Shown one piece after another: positions 1-9,014 of a DNA stretch of 64,000 nt. The notes beneath the pieces are model-generated. The model did no database searches. It was not told where the DNA came from and worked only from the letters and a program-made list of their open reading frames with translations. Within the stretch, counting starts at the first letter, position 1, and each line of letters begins with the position of its first letter. This stretch comes from Chitinophaga eiseniae. GTDB lineage: Bacteria; Bacteroidota; Bacteroidia; Chitinophagales; Chitinophagaceae. Where the stretch lies: assembly GCF_012641265.1 (NCBI RefSeq), contig NZ_JABAHZ010000004.1:124001-188000 (forward strand), given 5' to 3'. Both the position numbers and the translations under genes were made by a program.

Positions 1-2
1 AG

Positions 3-1217
3 GAATGCGCCGTAGTAACACACTACCGCCTGAAAAATGATCCAAATGGCGGCGGCGTCGTAGTAGACCCCGAAGCTAAACTGGAAGAAGAACTCATCGT
101 TCGCCCTACGTCCGAAACTATTATCTGGAATACTTATAAAGACTGGATTCAATCTTACCGCGATCTGCCGCTGCTCATTAACCAATGGGCCAACGTAGTG
201 CGCTGGGAAATGCGCACCCGCCTGTTTCTCCGCACCGCCGAATTCCTCTGGCAGGAAGGCCACACCGCCCACGCTACCGCGGAAGAAGCCATCGCGGAAA
301 CAGAACAGATGCTCGACGTATACGCCGACTTCGCAGAAAACTTTATGGCCGTTCCCGTGATCCGTGGCGTGAAATCACCCAGCGAAAGATTTGCCGGCGC
401 AGTAGAAACCTATTGCGTGGAAGCCCTCATGCAGGATGGTAAAGCCTTACAGGCCGGTACCTCCCACTTCCTCGGTCAAAACTTCGCCAAAGCCTTCGAT
501 GTACAGTTTTCCAATAAAGAAAATAAACTGGAACACGTATGGGCTACCTCCTGGGGCGTATCTACCCGCCTCATCGGCGCACTCATCATGGTACACAGCG
601 ATGATGAAGGACTGGTACTGCCACCTAAAATAGCACCTGTCCAGGTAGTGATCGTGCCTATCTATAAAGGCGCAGATCAGAAAGCCGGCCTCGATGAAAA
701 GGTGAACGTGATCGTGAAAGAACTGAGAAACGCCGGTATCATCGTGAAATACGACGACTCCGACAACTCCCGCCCAGGTTGGAAATTCGCAGAATACGAA
801 ATGAAAGGTGTTCCCGTTCGTATCGCCATCGGTGCAAGAGATCTTGAAAATAATAGCGTGGAAGTGGCCCGCAGGGATACAAAAGAAAAAATGAGCATGT
901 CGCTCGACGGACTACCAGCCCGCATCAAAGACCTGCTCGACGAAATACAACTCAACCTCTTTAATAAAGCTAAAACTTACCGCGACAGCCACATTACCCG
1001 GGTAGATACCTTCGATGAAATGGTGAAAGTGCTGGATGGAAAAGGTGGCTTTGTATCTGCTCACTGGGACGGTACCGCCGAAACAGAAGAACAGATCAAA
1101 GAACGCACGAAAGCGACCATTCGCTGCATCCCGCTGAATAACCCGCAAGAAGCAGGTACCTGTATCCTGACCGGTAAGCCTTCCAAAGAAAGGGTGTTGT
1201 TCGCAAGAGCATATTAA
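3..1217 (+). CDS. proS: Prolyl-tRNA synthetase, 5'-truncated by window edge
   Basis: Charges tRNA-Pro with proline in the cytoplasm. The reading frame is open from base 3, so the N-terminus lies outside the window. Class II synthetase features are visible: RPTSETIIW, the motif 2 region RWEMRTRLFLRTAEFLWQEG, and the closing residues VLFARAY. No editing (INS) domain is inserted after motif 2, and the C-terminus ends in an aromatic residue. Both match the archaeal/eukaryotic-like ProRS class common in Bacteroidota. An ATG at 198 exists, but strong homology-like sequence upstream of it (frame from base 3) shows it is internal. A long inverted repeat follows the stop. Confidence 0.96.
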   Translation, partial: ECAVVTHYRLKNDPNGGGVVVDPEAKLEEELIVRPTSETIIWNTYKDWIQSYRDLPLLINQWANVVRWEMRTRLFLRTAEFLWQEGHTAHATAEEAIAETEQMLDVYADFAENFMAVPVIRGVKSPSERFAGAVETYCVEALMQDGKALQAGTSHFLGQNFAKAFDVQFSNKENKLEHVWATSWGVSTRLIGALIMVHSDDEGLVLPPKIAPVQVVIVPIYKGADQKAGLDEKVNVIVKELRNAGIIVKYDDSDNSRPGWKFAEYEMKGVPVRIAIGARDLENNSVEVARRDTKEKMSMSLDGLPARIKDLLDEIQLNLFNKAKTYRDSHITRVDTFDEMVKVLDGKGGFVSAHWDGTAETEEQIKERTKATIRCIPLNNPQEAGTCILTGKPSKERVLFARAY

Positions 1218-1222
1218 GATCG

Positions 1223-1296
1223 TTTATTCCCTTATGGGCGTATTTTATTATATTGGCTATATTCCTTGTAATAAAATACGCCAGTAGGGGAATAAA
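1223..1296. terminator. Long inverted repeat after proS
   Basis: Arms 1223-1250 and 1269-1296 pair at about 25 of 28 positions around an 18-nt loop. It lies in the gap between proS and the kinase gene and probably acts as a terminator or transcript-stabilising hairpin. It lacks a classical run of T after the stem. Its core TTATTCCCTTAT recurs in the inverted repeat at 48372-48422. Confidence 0.6.
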
Positions 1297-1344
1297 CAAC
1301 TTTTCGTATATCCCTATTGGACAATAAATCAATAAAATGATCCA

Positions 1345-4266
1345 ATGCCCTTGAACCGTTTTATAATGTTATGGGCGCTGGTCTTCTTCTGTAAGGTTAC
1401 CACATGCATGGGGCAGGGGCTCATGATCCGTAACTATAATGTGAAGGATGGACTGGCCAACGCTACTGTTTATGCTGCCGTGCAGGATAAAGACGGTTTC
1501 ATATGGTTTGCTACACCCACCGGCGTCAGTAAGTTTGACGGGAAAAGATTCCGCAACTACACCAAAAAAGATGGACTCACCGACAATGATGTTACTAAAC
1601 TGGCCGCCGATTCCAAAGGACGGGTATGGTTTTTTACCCTCAATGGAAAACCCTCTTTCTACGACAAACCACTCATTCACAGCGAAGAAAATGATTCATC
1701 ACTGATCTTCAACAGTCGTAGACACTACATGCAGTACGCCTTCGACGGAAAAGGCGGCTACGTTTGGTTTCTCAATACCAACAACCGGATCATCATGTAT
1801 TCGGGTAAGGAAACTTCCTATATACCGGGTACATTCGACCTCTTTCACATGATGCGCAACGATAGCATCTATCATCCGTTGCAGCCGTCTTTTCATCTCG
1901 ATGGACTGGCAGATCTGAACAACTCTACCCAGAAAGTATTTCCCGTATGCCCGTTGCCGTTAGATGATTCCTCGCTGCACACCCGTATCATTGATAAAGC
2001 CCTGGTGATTATCCGCAATACGCTGTATTCCTACACGGCAAAGGATGCCATCTGCTTTTTCAATGGCAGCGAATGGGGCATCCACGACGATATCAGCCAC
2101 GTTTGCCTCGATAATGATAACCTCTGGGTAGGTACCCAGCGGGCCCTTTACTTCCTCAAAGATTTCTTTAAAGGAGAAAGAAAAGTGACCAGGCTGCTCG
2201 ATAACCACTACATCACTTCCCTCCTGAAGGACCGCGACGGCAACATCTGGATCACCACCTTTGGTGATGGGGTTTACAATATTCCCTACAAGAATTTTTA
2301 TTTCAGCTACCTCGATAATACAAATGGTCTTTATTCGCACTCTATCTTCAGCATCTCCAAAGACAAAAAAAATAACCTGCTGCTGATAGGACAAAACGCG
2401 GGTATCCTCAATACCATGGATGCGGAAAACCGTATCCGCCAATACACGCTGGATACCACTTCCGGCCGGAACAGCCTGCTCACTATCCAGCCCCGTGGCG
2501 ATAATAATATGATTATTGGCACCGATAACGGGCTGTATAATTTTAATACCGCTACCCAGAAAGCATCACTGCTGAAAGCAGTCAGAATGCTGAAAGACGT
2601 GGATATTTCCCCTACCGGCAAAATCAGGATAGCCGCTAAAAACCAGGTGATTGCCCTCGATGATTATTTCATCGGCGACCTGGATATGCTGGTGAATTCT
2701 GTTGCCTGTATCAACGACTCCGCCTATTATGTGGGCACCAATACAGGGCTTTATTACTGCACCGATGGTAAACGTCAGCTGATACCTACGGGAACGGATA
2801 TCCTGCGTAAAGTCAATATTAAAGATCTGAAATGGATAGATGGCTCCCTGTGGATTGGCACCAGCGACCAGGGCATTTACGTAATGCGCCATGATGCCAT
2901 TGTGAAACATTTTTCTTCTGCCGATAACCTGGCCAGCGATATCTGTCAGCAGCTTTATTATGATGGTATCGGCCGCCTCTATGTAGCCACCAACCGCGGG
3001 ATGTCGGTTATCGATGTAAAAAACGAATCCATTACCCGTAACATCACTTCCAACGATGGACTGAGTTCAGATGATATTCGCGGGGTATATTCAGATAACG
3101 ATGTATTGTATATAGCCACTTCCAATGGCCTATGCTATTTTAATGCAGATCATATCCCGGTAGACACCATTCCACCGGTCATCTACCTGAATAATATCCG
3201 TTATGGCGACAGTACCTACATGGCCATTAATAATTTTGTGCACCTCTACCAGCGGAAAGCTTCTTTTGAGGCCGAGTTTGGCACCATTGTCTTCGACCTG
3301 CCGGAGCTGGTAGAGTACCAGTATAATTTTTCGGGAGATACCACCAACGGATGGGTATCTACCCGGTCAAACATCATCCCGTTCCCTGACCTGCAGCCAG
3401 GAACCTATAAACTGATGGTGAGGGCCCGTAAGTATAAGAGCGATTGGTCCAATACCCTGAGTATGGATGTGAGCATCCTGCCCAGGTGGTACCAGCAATG
3501 GTGGTCCAGGGGGATCTTGTTGCTGGCCGGCCTGTTGCTGGTATTGGTAGGCCTGCGCTTTATTATCCGGCGTATAAAACAGGCGGAAAAGCGGAAAACG
3601 GAATACAACCGGCGTATCGCAGAGCTGGAAGCCAAGGCGTTGACCAACCAGATGAACCCGCATTTTATATTCAATTCCCTCAATTCGGTACAGCACCTCA
3701 TCCTCGAAAAAGAGGAGAAGCAGGCCCTGAATTTCCTGGCAGATTTTGCCACCTTAATGCGGCAAATGCTTAATAATTCCCGGAAATCCTATATTTCCCT
3801 GGAAGAGGAAATCGCCTTCCTGACCCGGTACCTGGAGCTGGAGAAGATCCGGTTTGCCCATTCCTTTACGTACCGCTTTATTATGGAGGATGCACTGAAG
3901 GAGTATACCATTTACATTCCCCCCATGATTATTCAACCGATAGTGGAAAATGCCATTAAGCATGGCCTCGCTCCAAAAAATATCAGCGGTTACCTGGAAA
4001 TCAGGCTGGAAATGGTGGATGATCTCTTATATTGTTCTGTAGATGACGACGGAATAGGCTGGGATAAGTCAAATAGCATTAAAAGTTCGAGGCTCATTAA
4101 ACACGAGTCTACTGCATTAAGCGTGATTAAAGAGCGCTTGCAGATTATAAAATCTTTTAATGGAAGTGTTGGAAAGTTAGAAATTATTGATAAATTTAAA
4201 TCTGGTTTCGGCAATAAGGAAGGTACCTTAGTTGAAATTCTGATTCCCATTGTTAAGATGTTATGA
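1345..4266 (+). CDS. Reg_prop/Y_Y_Y sensor histidine kinase, LytS type
   Basis: Membrane sensor kinase of a two-component pair. Residues 1-24 form a signal peptide ending near CMGQG. A long periplasmic beta-propeller region follows, with repeated DGLxxxxVxxxxxDxxGxIWxxT-type units (for example at residues 34-55 and 305-330). A Y_Y_Y-like domain spans roughly 610-712, and a transmembrane helix roughly 720-743. The cytoplasmic part is a His_kinase (LytS family) module with NQMNPHFIFNSLNS, phospho-acceptor H773, the N-box IIQPIVENAIKHG (N869) and VDDDGIGW. There is no DNA-binding or receiver domain, so it is not a hybrid one-component regulator. The gene overlaps the next by ATGA, so the two are translationally coupled. 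The ligand is unknown. Confidence 0.93.
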   Translation: MPLNRFIMLWALVFFCKVTTCMGQGLMIRNYNVKDGLANATVYAAVQDKDGFIWFATPTGVSKFDGKRFRNYTKKDGLTDNDVTKLAADSKGRVWFFTLNGKPSFYDKPLIHSEENDSSLIFNSRRHYMQYAFDGKGGYVWFLNTNNRIIMYSGKETSYIPGTFDLFHMMRNDSIYHPLQPSFHLDGLADLNNSTQKVFPVCPLPLDDSSLHTRIIDKALVIIRNTLYSYTAKDAICFFNGSEWGIHDDISHVCLDNDNLWVGTQRALYFLKDFFKGERKVTRLLDNHYITSLLKDRDGNIWITTFGDGVYNIPYKNFYFSYLDNTNGLYSHSIFSISKDKKNNLLLIGQNAGILNTMDAENRIRQYTLDTTSGRNSLLTIQPRGDNNMIIGTDNGLYNFNTATQKASLLKAVRMLKDVDISPTGKIRIAAKNQVIALDDYFIGDLDMLVNSVACINDSAYYVGTNTGLYYCTDGKRQLIPTGTDILRKVNIKDLKWIDGSLWIGTSDQGIYVMRHDAIVKHFSSADNLASDICQQLYYDGIGRLYVATNRGMSVIDVKNESITRNITSNDGLSSDDIRGVYSDNDVLYIATSNGLCYFNADHIPVDTIPPVIYLNNIRYGDSTYMAINNFVHLYQRKASFEAEFGTIVFDLPELVEYQYNFSGDTTNGWVSTRSNIIPFPDLQPGTYKLMVRARKYKSDWSNTLSMDVSILPRWYQQWWSRGILLLAGLLLVLVGLRFIIRRIKQAEKRKTEYNRRIAELEAKALTNQMNPHFIFNSLNSVQHLILEKEEKQALNFLADFATLMRQMLNNSRKSYISLEEEIAFLTRYLELEKIRFAHSFTYRFIMEDALKEYTIYIPPMIIQPIVENAIKHGLAPKNISGYLEIRLEMVDDLLYCSVDDDGIGWDKSNSIKSSRLIKHESTALSVIKERLQIIKSFNGSVGKLEIIDKFKSGFGNKEGTLVEILIPIVKML

Positions 4267-5024
4267 GTAATATAAAAGCTGCCATTGTAGACGATGAAGT
4301 CCGCAACATTCATATTTTACGCAATATACTGGAGAACTACTGCAAAGATGTGACAGTTGTCGGTGAAGCGCAAAATATCAATGAGGCGGCAGAAATGATC
4401 AAAAACAACCCCATTGATGTTCTGTTTCTTGACATTGAGATGCCACCACACAATGGGTTTCAGCTCCTGGAAATGTTCCCGGTCCTGAATTTTGAGGTCA
4501 TTTTTATCACCGCGTTCCAGGAATATGCGCTGCAAGCCATCAAATTTGCTGCGCTGGACTACCTATTGAAACCCATCAAGGTAAGCGAGGTAGAAGATGC
4601 CCTGGAAAAAGTGAAAAAGAGCAAGAAAGGCCGGCTCAATGAACTGGCGTCTATCCTGAAGGATTATGTCAAAAACAACGATAACGCCTTCTCCAAGATC
4701 GTAATACCGGTCAATGATGGCTATAATGTTATCGACCTGAAAGATATTATCTACTGTGAGGCGTTCGACAGCTATACCAAAATACAGCTGATCAACAACG
4801 TTTCCCACCTGATTTCCAAATCGTTAAAGGAGTACGAGGAAATGCTCTCCGATAAAGGATTTTACCGGGTGCATAAGTCCTTCCTGATCAATATCCACCA
4901 TATCGTTAAGATCATTAAAGGTCTCGGTACGGCGGTAGTCATGAGCGATCAGAAGAATATCCCCATCTCTTCCCGCAAAAAAGACGAATTCTTTACCCAA
5001 CTGAAAGGGGTGATCAATCTCTAA
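4263..5024 (+). CDS. LytTR-family response regulator
   Basis: Cognate response regulator of the upstream kinase, with a start codon overlapping the kinase stop (ATGA). Residues 5-120 are a receiver domain with acidic pocket VDDE, phospho-acceptor D57 in LFLDIEMPPHNG, the T/S in FITAFQEYAL and the conserved K in YLLKPIK. Residues about 145-253 form a LytTR DNA-binding domain (IIYCEAFDSYTKIQL, YRVHKSFLINIHHI). Target genes cannot be seen in the window. LytTR proteins usually bind paired direct repeats upstream of their targets. A hairpin terminator follows at 5049-5081. Confidence 0.95.
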   Translation: MSNIKAAIVDDEVRNIHILRNILENYCKDVTVVGEAQNINEAAEMIKNNPIDVLFLDIEMPPHNGFQLLEMFPVLNFEVIFITAFQEYALQAIKFAALDYLLKPIKVSEVEDALEKVKKSKKGRLNELASILKDYVKNNDNAFSKIVIPVNDGYNVIDLKDIIYCEAFDSYTKIQLINNVSHLISKSLKEYEEMLSDKGFYRVHKSFLINIHHIVKIIKGLGTAVVMSDQKNIPISSRKKDEFFTQLKGVINL

Positions 5025-5048
5025 TATTATTAAATTTTTTTAATTATT

Positions 5049-5081
5049 AAAGCCGGTTGCACAACGCTTAACCGGCTTTTT
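5049..5081 (+). terminator. Rho-independent terminator after the LytTR gene
   Basis: A 10-bp perfect stem (AAAGCCGGTT and AACCGGCTTT) with an 11-nt loop is followed by T residues, 25 bp after the regulator stop codon. Confidence 0.85.
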
Positions 5082-5224
5082 GCTGCGTTCCTATCTTTCT
5101 TTATAGCGTTTACGGATTAAGGGATCTCCGTTTCATACACTTGTATTATTTTCATAATGGGTTTTCATAGATATGGCTGATTGCATGATTTGCCTTTCCA
5201 GGTAATCCATGTATGACTTAATGG

Positions 5225-5255
5225 AAAAGCCCCCCGCGGAACGTGGGGGGCTTTT
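5225..5255. terminator. G/C-rich hairpin, terminator of htrA
   Basis: Perfect 11-bp arms (5225-5235 and 5245-5255) form a stem flanked by A and T runs on both strands. It lies just beyond the 3' end of the minus-strand htrA gene and could work in both directions. Confidence 0.85.
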
Positions 5256-5278
5256 GAAAGCTTTATTATGGCTTAGGC

Positions 5279-6853
5279 TTACAGGTTTTGTGAAGCGCTG
5301 CCGGTTGTTGAAATATTATAATAGTAGATGCTGTTGCCTCTTTCCGGGTAAAAGCCAACGAGTTTCAGGTTTTTGTTCTTGTCCAATGCGCTGCTGAGTG
5401 CATCTACAGAGGTTACCGGGGTATCGCCGGCTTTCAGGATCACAAAGCCGGGCGCCATAGAGGTTTGTTTTTTCAGGATACCGTTGCCGATATCATTTAC
5501 AATAACGCCGCCATTTACGCCTAACCGGGTTGCCTGGTCCTGGCTCAGCTCACCCAGATCAGCGCCTAAGCGGTCCAGGGCAGTTACTTTCACCAGGTCG
5601 GTATTCCCTTTCAGGTTTTTCATGACTACATTATCCACAGTGGTTTCTTTACTGCCACGCAGGTAAGTAATACTGATTTTATCGCCTGGTTTGTAACGGG
5701 CTACCTGCTCGCCGAGTTGGGAAGTAGCCGGAATCTTTACACCGTTAATAGCAGTGATCACATCGCCGGCACGCAGTCCTGCAGCGGCTGCAGAGCTATT
5801 GGGCAGTACTTCTGTTACCTGTACGCCGTTTACATTCCTTTTAATACCGGCATCTTTCAGCTCTTCATCGCTCATATTATTGATGAGGGAAGACTGTGCA
5901 TATCTTACGCCCAGGTAAGCTCTTTGTACGTTACCGTATTTCAGGATATCGTTGACTACTTTTTTCACCAGGTTAACCGGGATTGCGTAGGAATAACCAG
6001 CATAAGAACCGGTAGGTGAAGCGATAGCAGAGTTAATACCTACCAGCTCACCAGCCGTATTTACCAGTGCACCACCACTATTACCCTGGTTTACAGCGGC
6101 ATCGGTTTGTATAAAGGATTCGATGGCACTGTTCATCTTACCACCACTGCGGTTAATACCAATAGAGCGGGATTTGGCGCTCACGATACCGGCAGTAACG
6201 GTAGCATCCAGGTTCAACGGATAACCTACGGCCAGTACCCATTGTCCTATATCCACGTTGTCGGAGTTGCCATACATCAGGTAAGGAAGGTTTTTGGCGT
6301 CTATTTTAATGACGGCCAGGTCGGTGCTGGGATCCGTACCTACCAGCTTAGCCTTGAAGTTCTGGTTACTGTTGAGTGTTACATTGATTTCGTCAGCATC
6401 AGCAATCACGTGGTTATTGGTAACGATATATCCATCGCCGGAAATCAGCACACCGGAACCGGAGGCCATTTGACCAGGAATGTAGTATTTACGTCCGCCA
6501 CCGCCGCCGTTGAATTCATCCCCAAAAAAGTCATCGCCAAAAAGATCCTGCAGGATACTGCGTTGACGCTGGAGGTTATTGCCATTCGTGACCTGGCGGG
6601 GATTGATTTTTGTTTTGATGTGCACTACGCCGGGAACTGCGGCCTTGGCGGCCATGGTAAAATCAGAGGGTGGGGCAGCGTTGGTATTGCCTTCGTTACC
6701 AGGCATATAACGTGCATAATTAACCGGGACTTCTGTACCATTCTGATAAACTATTGGCTGCCTCGGTTGGAAATATTTGCCATACACAAATATGGAGGCA
6801 GTTGCCGTTACTGCACTGATAAGGACAGTTGTAACAATTTGCTTGAATTTCAT
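5279..6853 (-). CDS. htrA: Periplasmic serine protease, HtrA/DegP (Do) family
   Basis: Envelope quality-control protease/chaperone. Residues 5-25 form a signal peptide or membrane anchor. The trypsin-like domain carries the catalytic triad H148 (VTNNHVIA), D178 (STDLAVIKI) and S259 (NQGNSGGALV). A Gly-rich loop lies just before the first strand (residues 116-120). Two PDZ domains follow at about 300-400 and 425-515; the second is divergent. Length (524 aa) is normal for Do-family members of Bacteroidota. It is a single-gene unit with its own terminator, convergent with the LytTR gene. The 260-bp gap upstream of its start contains the palindrome CTGACAGGGCTGTCAG at 7015-7030, a possible regulator site. 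Confidence 0.95.
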   Translation of the reverse strand: MKFKQIVTTVLISAVTATASIFVYGKYFQPRQPIVYQNGTEVPVNYARYMPGNEGNTNAAPPSDFTMAAKAAVPGVVHIKTKINPRQVTNGNNLQRQRSILQDLFGDDFFGDEFNGGGGGRKYYIPGQMASGSGVLISGDGYIVTNNHVIADADEINVTLNSNQNFKAKLVGTDPSTDLAVIKIDAKNLPYLMYGNSDNVDIGQWVLAVGYPLNLDATVTAGIVSAKSRSIGINRSGGKMNSAIESFIQTDAAVNQGNSGGALVNTAGELVGINSAIASPTGSYAGYSYAIPVNLVKKVVNDILKYGNVQRAYLGVRYAQSSLINNMSDEELKDAGIKRNVNGVQVTEVLPNSSAAAAGLRAGDVITAINGVKIPATSQLGEQVARYKPGDKISITYLRGSKETTVDNVVMKNLKGNTDLVKVTALDRLGADLGELSQDQATRLGVNGGVIVNDIGNGILKKQTSMAPGFVILKAGDTPVTSVDALSSALDKNKNLKLVGFYPERGNSIYYYNISTTGSASQNL

Positions 6854-7085
6854 ATTATAGTGTGTTTGCGTGATAATTAATGAGATAACAACGGCATAAG
6901 ATCAATTTGCATGCCCTTGCTACAAATTTAACAGGTACAATGAATGAAACGCAAGTACCCATATTTACTTTAACACATTTTTATCGTAATCGTTAAACAC
7001 GGCTTAAAACCCCACTGACAGGGCTGTCAGGTTGCATGTCAATATAACAAGTAAATGCGACAAATTGTTAGAAGAGGTATGGATG

Positions 7086-7111
7086 GCAGGGAAGGCAGGC
7101 GCCTTCCCTGC
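7086..7111 (-). terminator. Hairpin after the acyl-CoA reductase gene
   Basis: Perfect 11-bp arms GCAGGGAAGGC and GCCTTCCCTGC with a 4-nt loop lie 2 bp downstream of the minus-strand stop. No T-run follows, so termination strength is uncertain. Confidence 0.6.
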
Positions 7112-7113
7112 GT

Positions 7114-8112
7114 TTATAATTCCAGGAGAAACTTCAGGGTGTCTACGCCGTCGGCGTAGTCGATCAGGTTGGGTTGCTGGGCGTAACCGAAAGGCGTAAA
7201 CGACTGGCCTACCAGGCATTGGATGGCTTCTTCGCCGGAAAGCTCCTGTTGTAGCTGGGCCATATCTATATAATAGCTATAGTGCAACACGCTGAGCGGG
7301 GAAAACAGGGCGGTATTTTCCTGCAGTAGTATCGTACCATTGGTAATATAAGGGCTGCTATTGAGCAGCAGTAAAGCCAGGTTATAGTCGTAATTGTTTT
7401 TGTATTTATGGTGTTCCGCCAGGTAGCTGTACTTGTCCAGTGCTTTTAACAGCGGTGCAAAATCGTAGTTGGTTGGTACATATATCTTAGTCACATTCCG
7501 GCAGCCCAGTCCGAAGTACAGCATAATATCATCTGCCAGGGCTTCCAGCTCAGCAGCTGATTCGTGGCCGGTAAGAATGGCGGCAGAGGTGCGGTTATGC
7601 CGGATAATATGCGGGTATTTGGCAAAATAATAATGGAAATACCGGGCAGAGTTGTTGCTGCCGGTGGCAATATAGGCATCGCAGCCTTTCAGCATCTCCT
7701 GGATTTCGGTTTGGTGGGCGAGGGCAGGATACCATTCGCCCATCTTCTCCAGGATATGTTTCAGGAGGATTTCGTCTTTGGCCGATAGCTTCATTTTTAC
7801 CTGGTGCCCGCTCACGAAACCGCAAAGCCAGTCATGGAAGCCTACCAGGGGAATATTCCCTGCCGTTACAATGCCCACCGTTTTAGGCTCGTGGGCGTCC
7901 GTTACTTTCGGGTAGCCCTCCAGCCAGTCTTTTAATTTTTCCGGGGAAAGGAAATACCGGGAGATATTGTCCAGGGCGTTGTCTATAAAGGCGGGTGTAA
8001 ACCATCCATTGGCGATAAAAGCGCGCTCTTTCACTGCTTCCAATTCGGGGCTTTTAGCGGCCAGGTACTGACCCAGGCGTATCAATGCGGCTTCTTTTTC
8101 TATAATGTTCAT
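7114..8112 (-). CDS. LuxC-like acyl-CoA reductase
   Basis: Predicted NADPH-dependent acyl-CoA (fatty acyl) reductase of the LuxC superfamily, related to aldehyde dehydrogenases. The nucleotide-binding stretch KTVGIVTAGNIPLVGFHDW is at residues 77-95. IATGSNNSARYF is at about 148-159. The probable catalytic cysteine is C204 in FGLGCRNVTKIY. At 332 aa it is shorter than LuxC of luminous bacteria (about 480 aa). No luxD, luxE or luciferase is present, so a bioluminescence role is not supported. It is divergent from two dicluster ferredoxins across a 95-bp shared promoter gap. That pairing suggests the ferredoxins donate or accept electrons for the same pathway, which is inference. Confidence 0.85.
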   Translation of the reverse strand: MNIIEKEAALIRLGQYLAAKSPELEAVKERAFIANGWFTPAFIDNALDNISRYFLSPEKLKDWLEGYPKVTDAHEPKTVGIVTAGNIPLVGFHDWLCGFVSGHQVKMKLSAKDEILLKHILEKMGEWYPALAHQTEIQEMLKGCDAYIATGSNNSARYFHYYFAKYPHIIRHNRTSAAILTGHESAAELEALADDIMLYFGLGCRNVTKIYVPTNYDFAPLLKALDKYSYLAEHHKYKNNYDYNLALLLLNSSPYITNGTILLQENTALFSPLSVLHYSYYIDMAQLQQELSGEEAIQCLVGQSFTPFGYAQQPNLIDYADGVDTLKFLLEL

Positions 8113-8154
8113 GAAACTATATAAATAAATGACTTAATTAAACCGGGAAAATTT

Positions 8155-8162
8155 TATTTTTG
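8155..8162 (+). promoter_or_regulatory. Putative Bacteroidota -7 box of ferredoxin gene 1
   Basis: TATTTTTG fits the consensus TAnnTTTG and lies 45 bp before the ATG at 8208. No good -33 element was seen at the expected distance. Confidence 0.4.
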
Positions 8163-8207
8163 TCACACAAAATTAATGGCTTACTACTTAATCAAAAAGT
8201 TTACACT

Positions 8208-8555
8208 ATGGCAATTAAGATAACAGACGAATGTATAAATTGCGGTGCCTGCGAACCAGAATGCCCTAACAATGCGATCTATGAAGGCGGAGTAGAATGG
8301 GCCATTGCGGATGGCACCACTGTAAAAGGCTCCTATACCCTTATGGATGGTAGTGTAATGGACGCAGACCAGCGCAATGCGCCTATCAGTGTAGATACCT
8401 ACTACATTGTACCCAACAAATGTACAGAATGCCAGGGATTTCATGAAGAACCGCAATGTGCGGCTGTTTGCCCGGTAGATTGTTGTGTACCTGACGAAAT
8501 GTACCAGGAAACGGTGGATGAGCTGATGGGCAAGAAAGCAAAACTGCACATCTAA
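8208..8555 (+). CDS. 4Fe-4S dicluster ferredoxin, copy 1
   Basis: Small soluble electron carrier (115 aa) of the bacterial/YfhL-like ferredoxin type. Cluster I ligands are C9, C12, C15 and C19 in ECINCGACEPECP. The second set, C72, C75, C84 and C88 in KCTECQGFHEEPQCAAVCP, has the 8-residue insertion typical of YfhL-like proteins. C92 and C93 are extra cysteines. The ATG at 8208 is chosen over the in-frame ATG at 8160 because the conserved MAIKITDEC begins there and the second copy starts at the equivalent position. The 8160 codon would also overlap the -7 box. It is about 84% identical (97 of 115) to the next gene and has its own terminator. Confidence 0.93.
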   Translation: MAIKITDECINCGACEPECPNNAIYEGGVEWAIADGTTVKGSYTLMDGSVMDADQRNAPISVDTYYIVPNKCTECQGFHEEPQCAAVCPVDCCVPDEMYQETVDELMGKKAKLHI

Positions 8556-8574
8556 AATATTTAAAAGGAAGCTT

Positions 8575-8610
8575 AAAAACCGTTGCGGCTATAGCCGGAA
8601 CGGTTTTTTT
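8575..8610 (+). terminator. Terminator after ferredoxin 1
   Basis: 16-nt arms at 8575-8590 and 8593-8608 pair with one mismatch and end in seven T. A related hairpin follows ferredoxin 2, so the terminator was part of the duplicated unit. Confidence 0.88.
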
Positions 8611-8647
8611 ATATCATTTTAACAGCAGCTAACCCAAAAATATACCT

Positions 8648-8995
8648 ATGGCACTTAAAATAACAGACGAATGTATAAGTTGTAATGCCTGCGAATCAGA
8701 ATGTCCCAATAATGCGATCTATGAAGGTGGCGTAGAATGGGCCATGGCCGACGGCACCACTATTAAAGGCGCTTATACCCTGATAGGCGGCAGCATGATG
8801 GATGCCGACCAGCGCAATGCACCCATCAGCGCAGATATCTATTACATTGTGCCTGACAAGTGCACAGAATGCCAGGGGTTTCATGAAGAACCGCAATGTG
8901 CGTCCGTTTGCCCGGTAGATTGCTGCGTACCCGACGAAATATACCAGGAAACAGTGGCGGAGCTGATGGACAAGAAGGCTAAGCTGCATGCCTGA
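8648..8995 (+). CDS. 4Fe-4S dicluster ferredoxin, copy 2
   Basis: Tandem paralogue of the preceding gene, also 115 aa, with all cluster cysteines retained (C9, C12, C15, C19, C72, C75, C84, C88) plus C92 and C93. About 18 substitutions separate the copies. Most are conservative, but G13 to N and P17 to S lie inside the cluster I loop and could shift redox potential. Because copy 1 has its own terminator, this gene may have its own promoter in the short gap at 8611-8647, though no clear TAnnTTTG box is seen there. Confidence 0.93.
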   Translation: MALKITDECISCNACESECPNNAIYEGGVEWAMADGTTIKGAYTLIGGSMMDADQRNAPISADIYYIVPDKCTECQGFHEEPQCASVCPVDCCVPDEIYQETVAELMDKKAKLHA

Positions 8996-9014
8996 AATAT
9001 TTTAAAGGAAATTT

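Noticed and set aside
6107..6880. 257-codon plus-strand ORF over htrA
   Set aside because: Antisense shadow of an HtrA gene with an intact catalytic triad.
7114..8112. Bioluminescence locus because of the LuxC-like gene
   Set aside because: No luxA, luxB, luxD or luxE, and the protein is about 150 residues shorter than LuxC of luminous bacteria.
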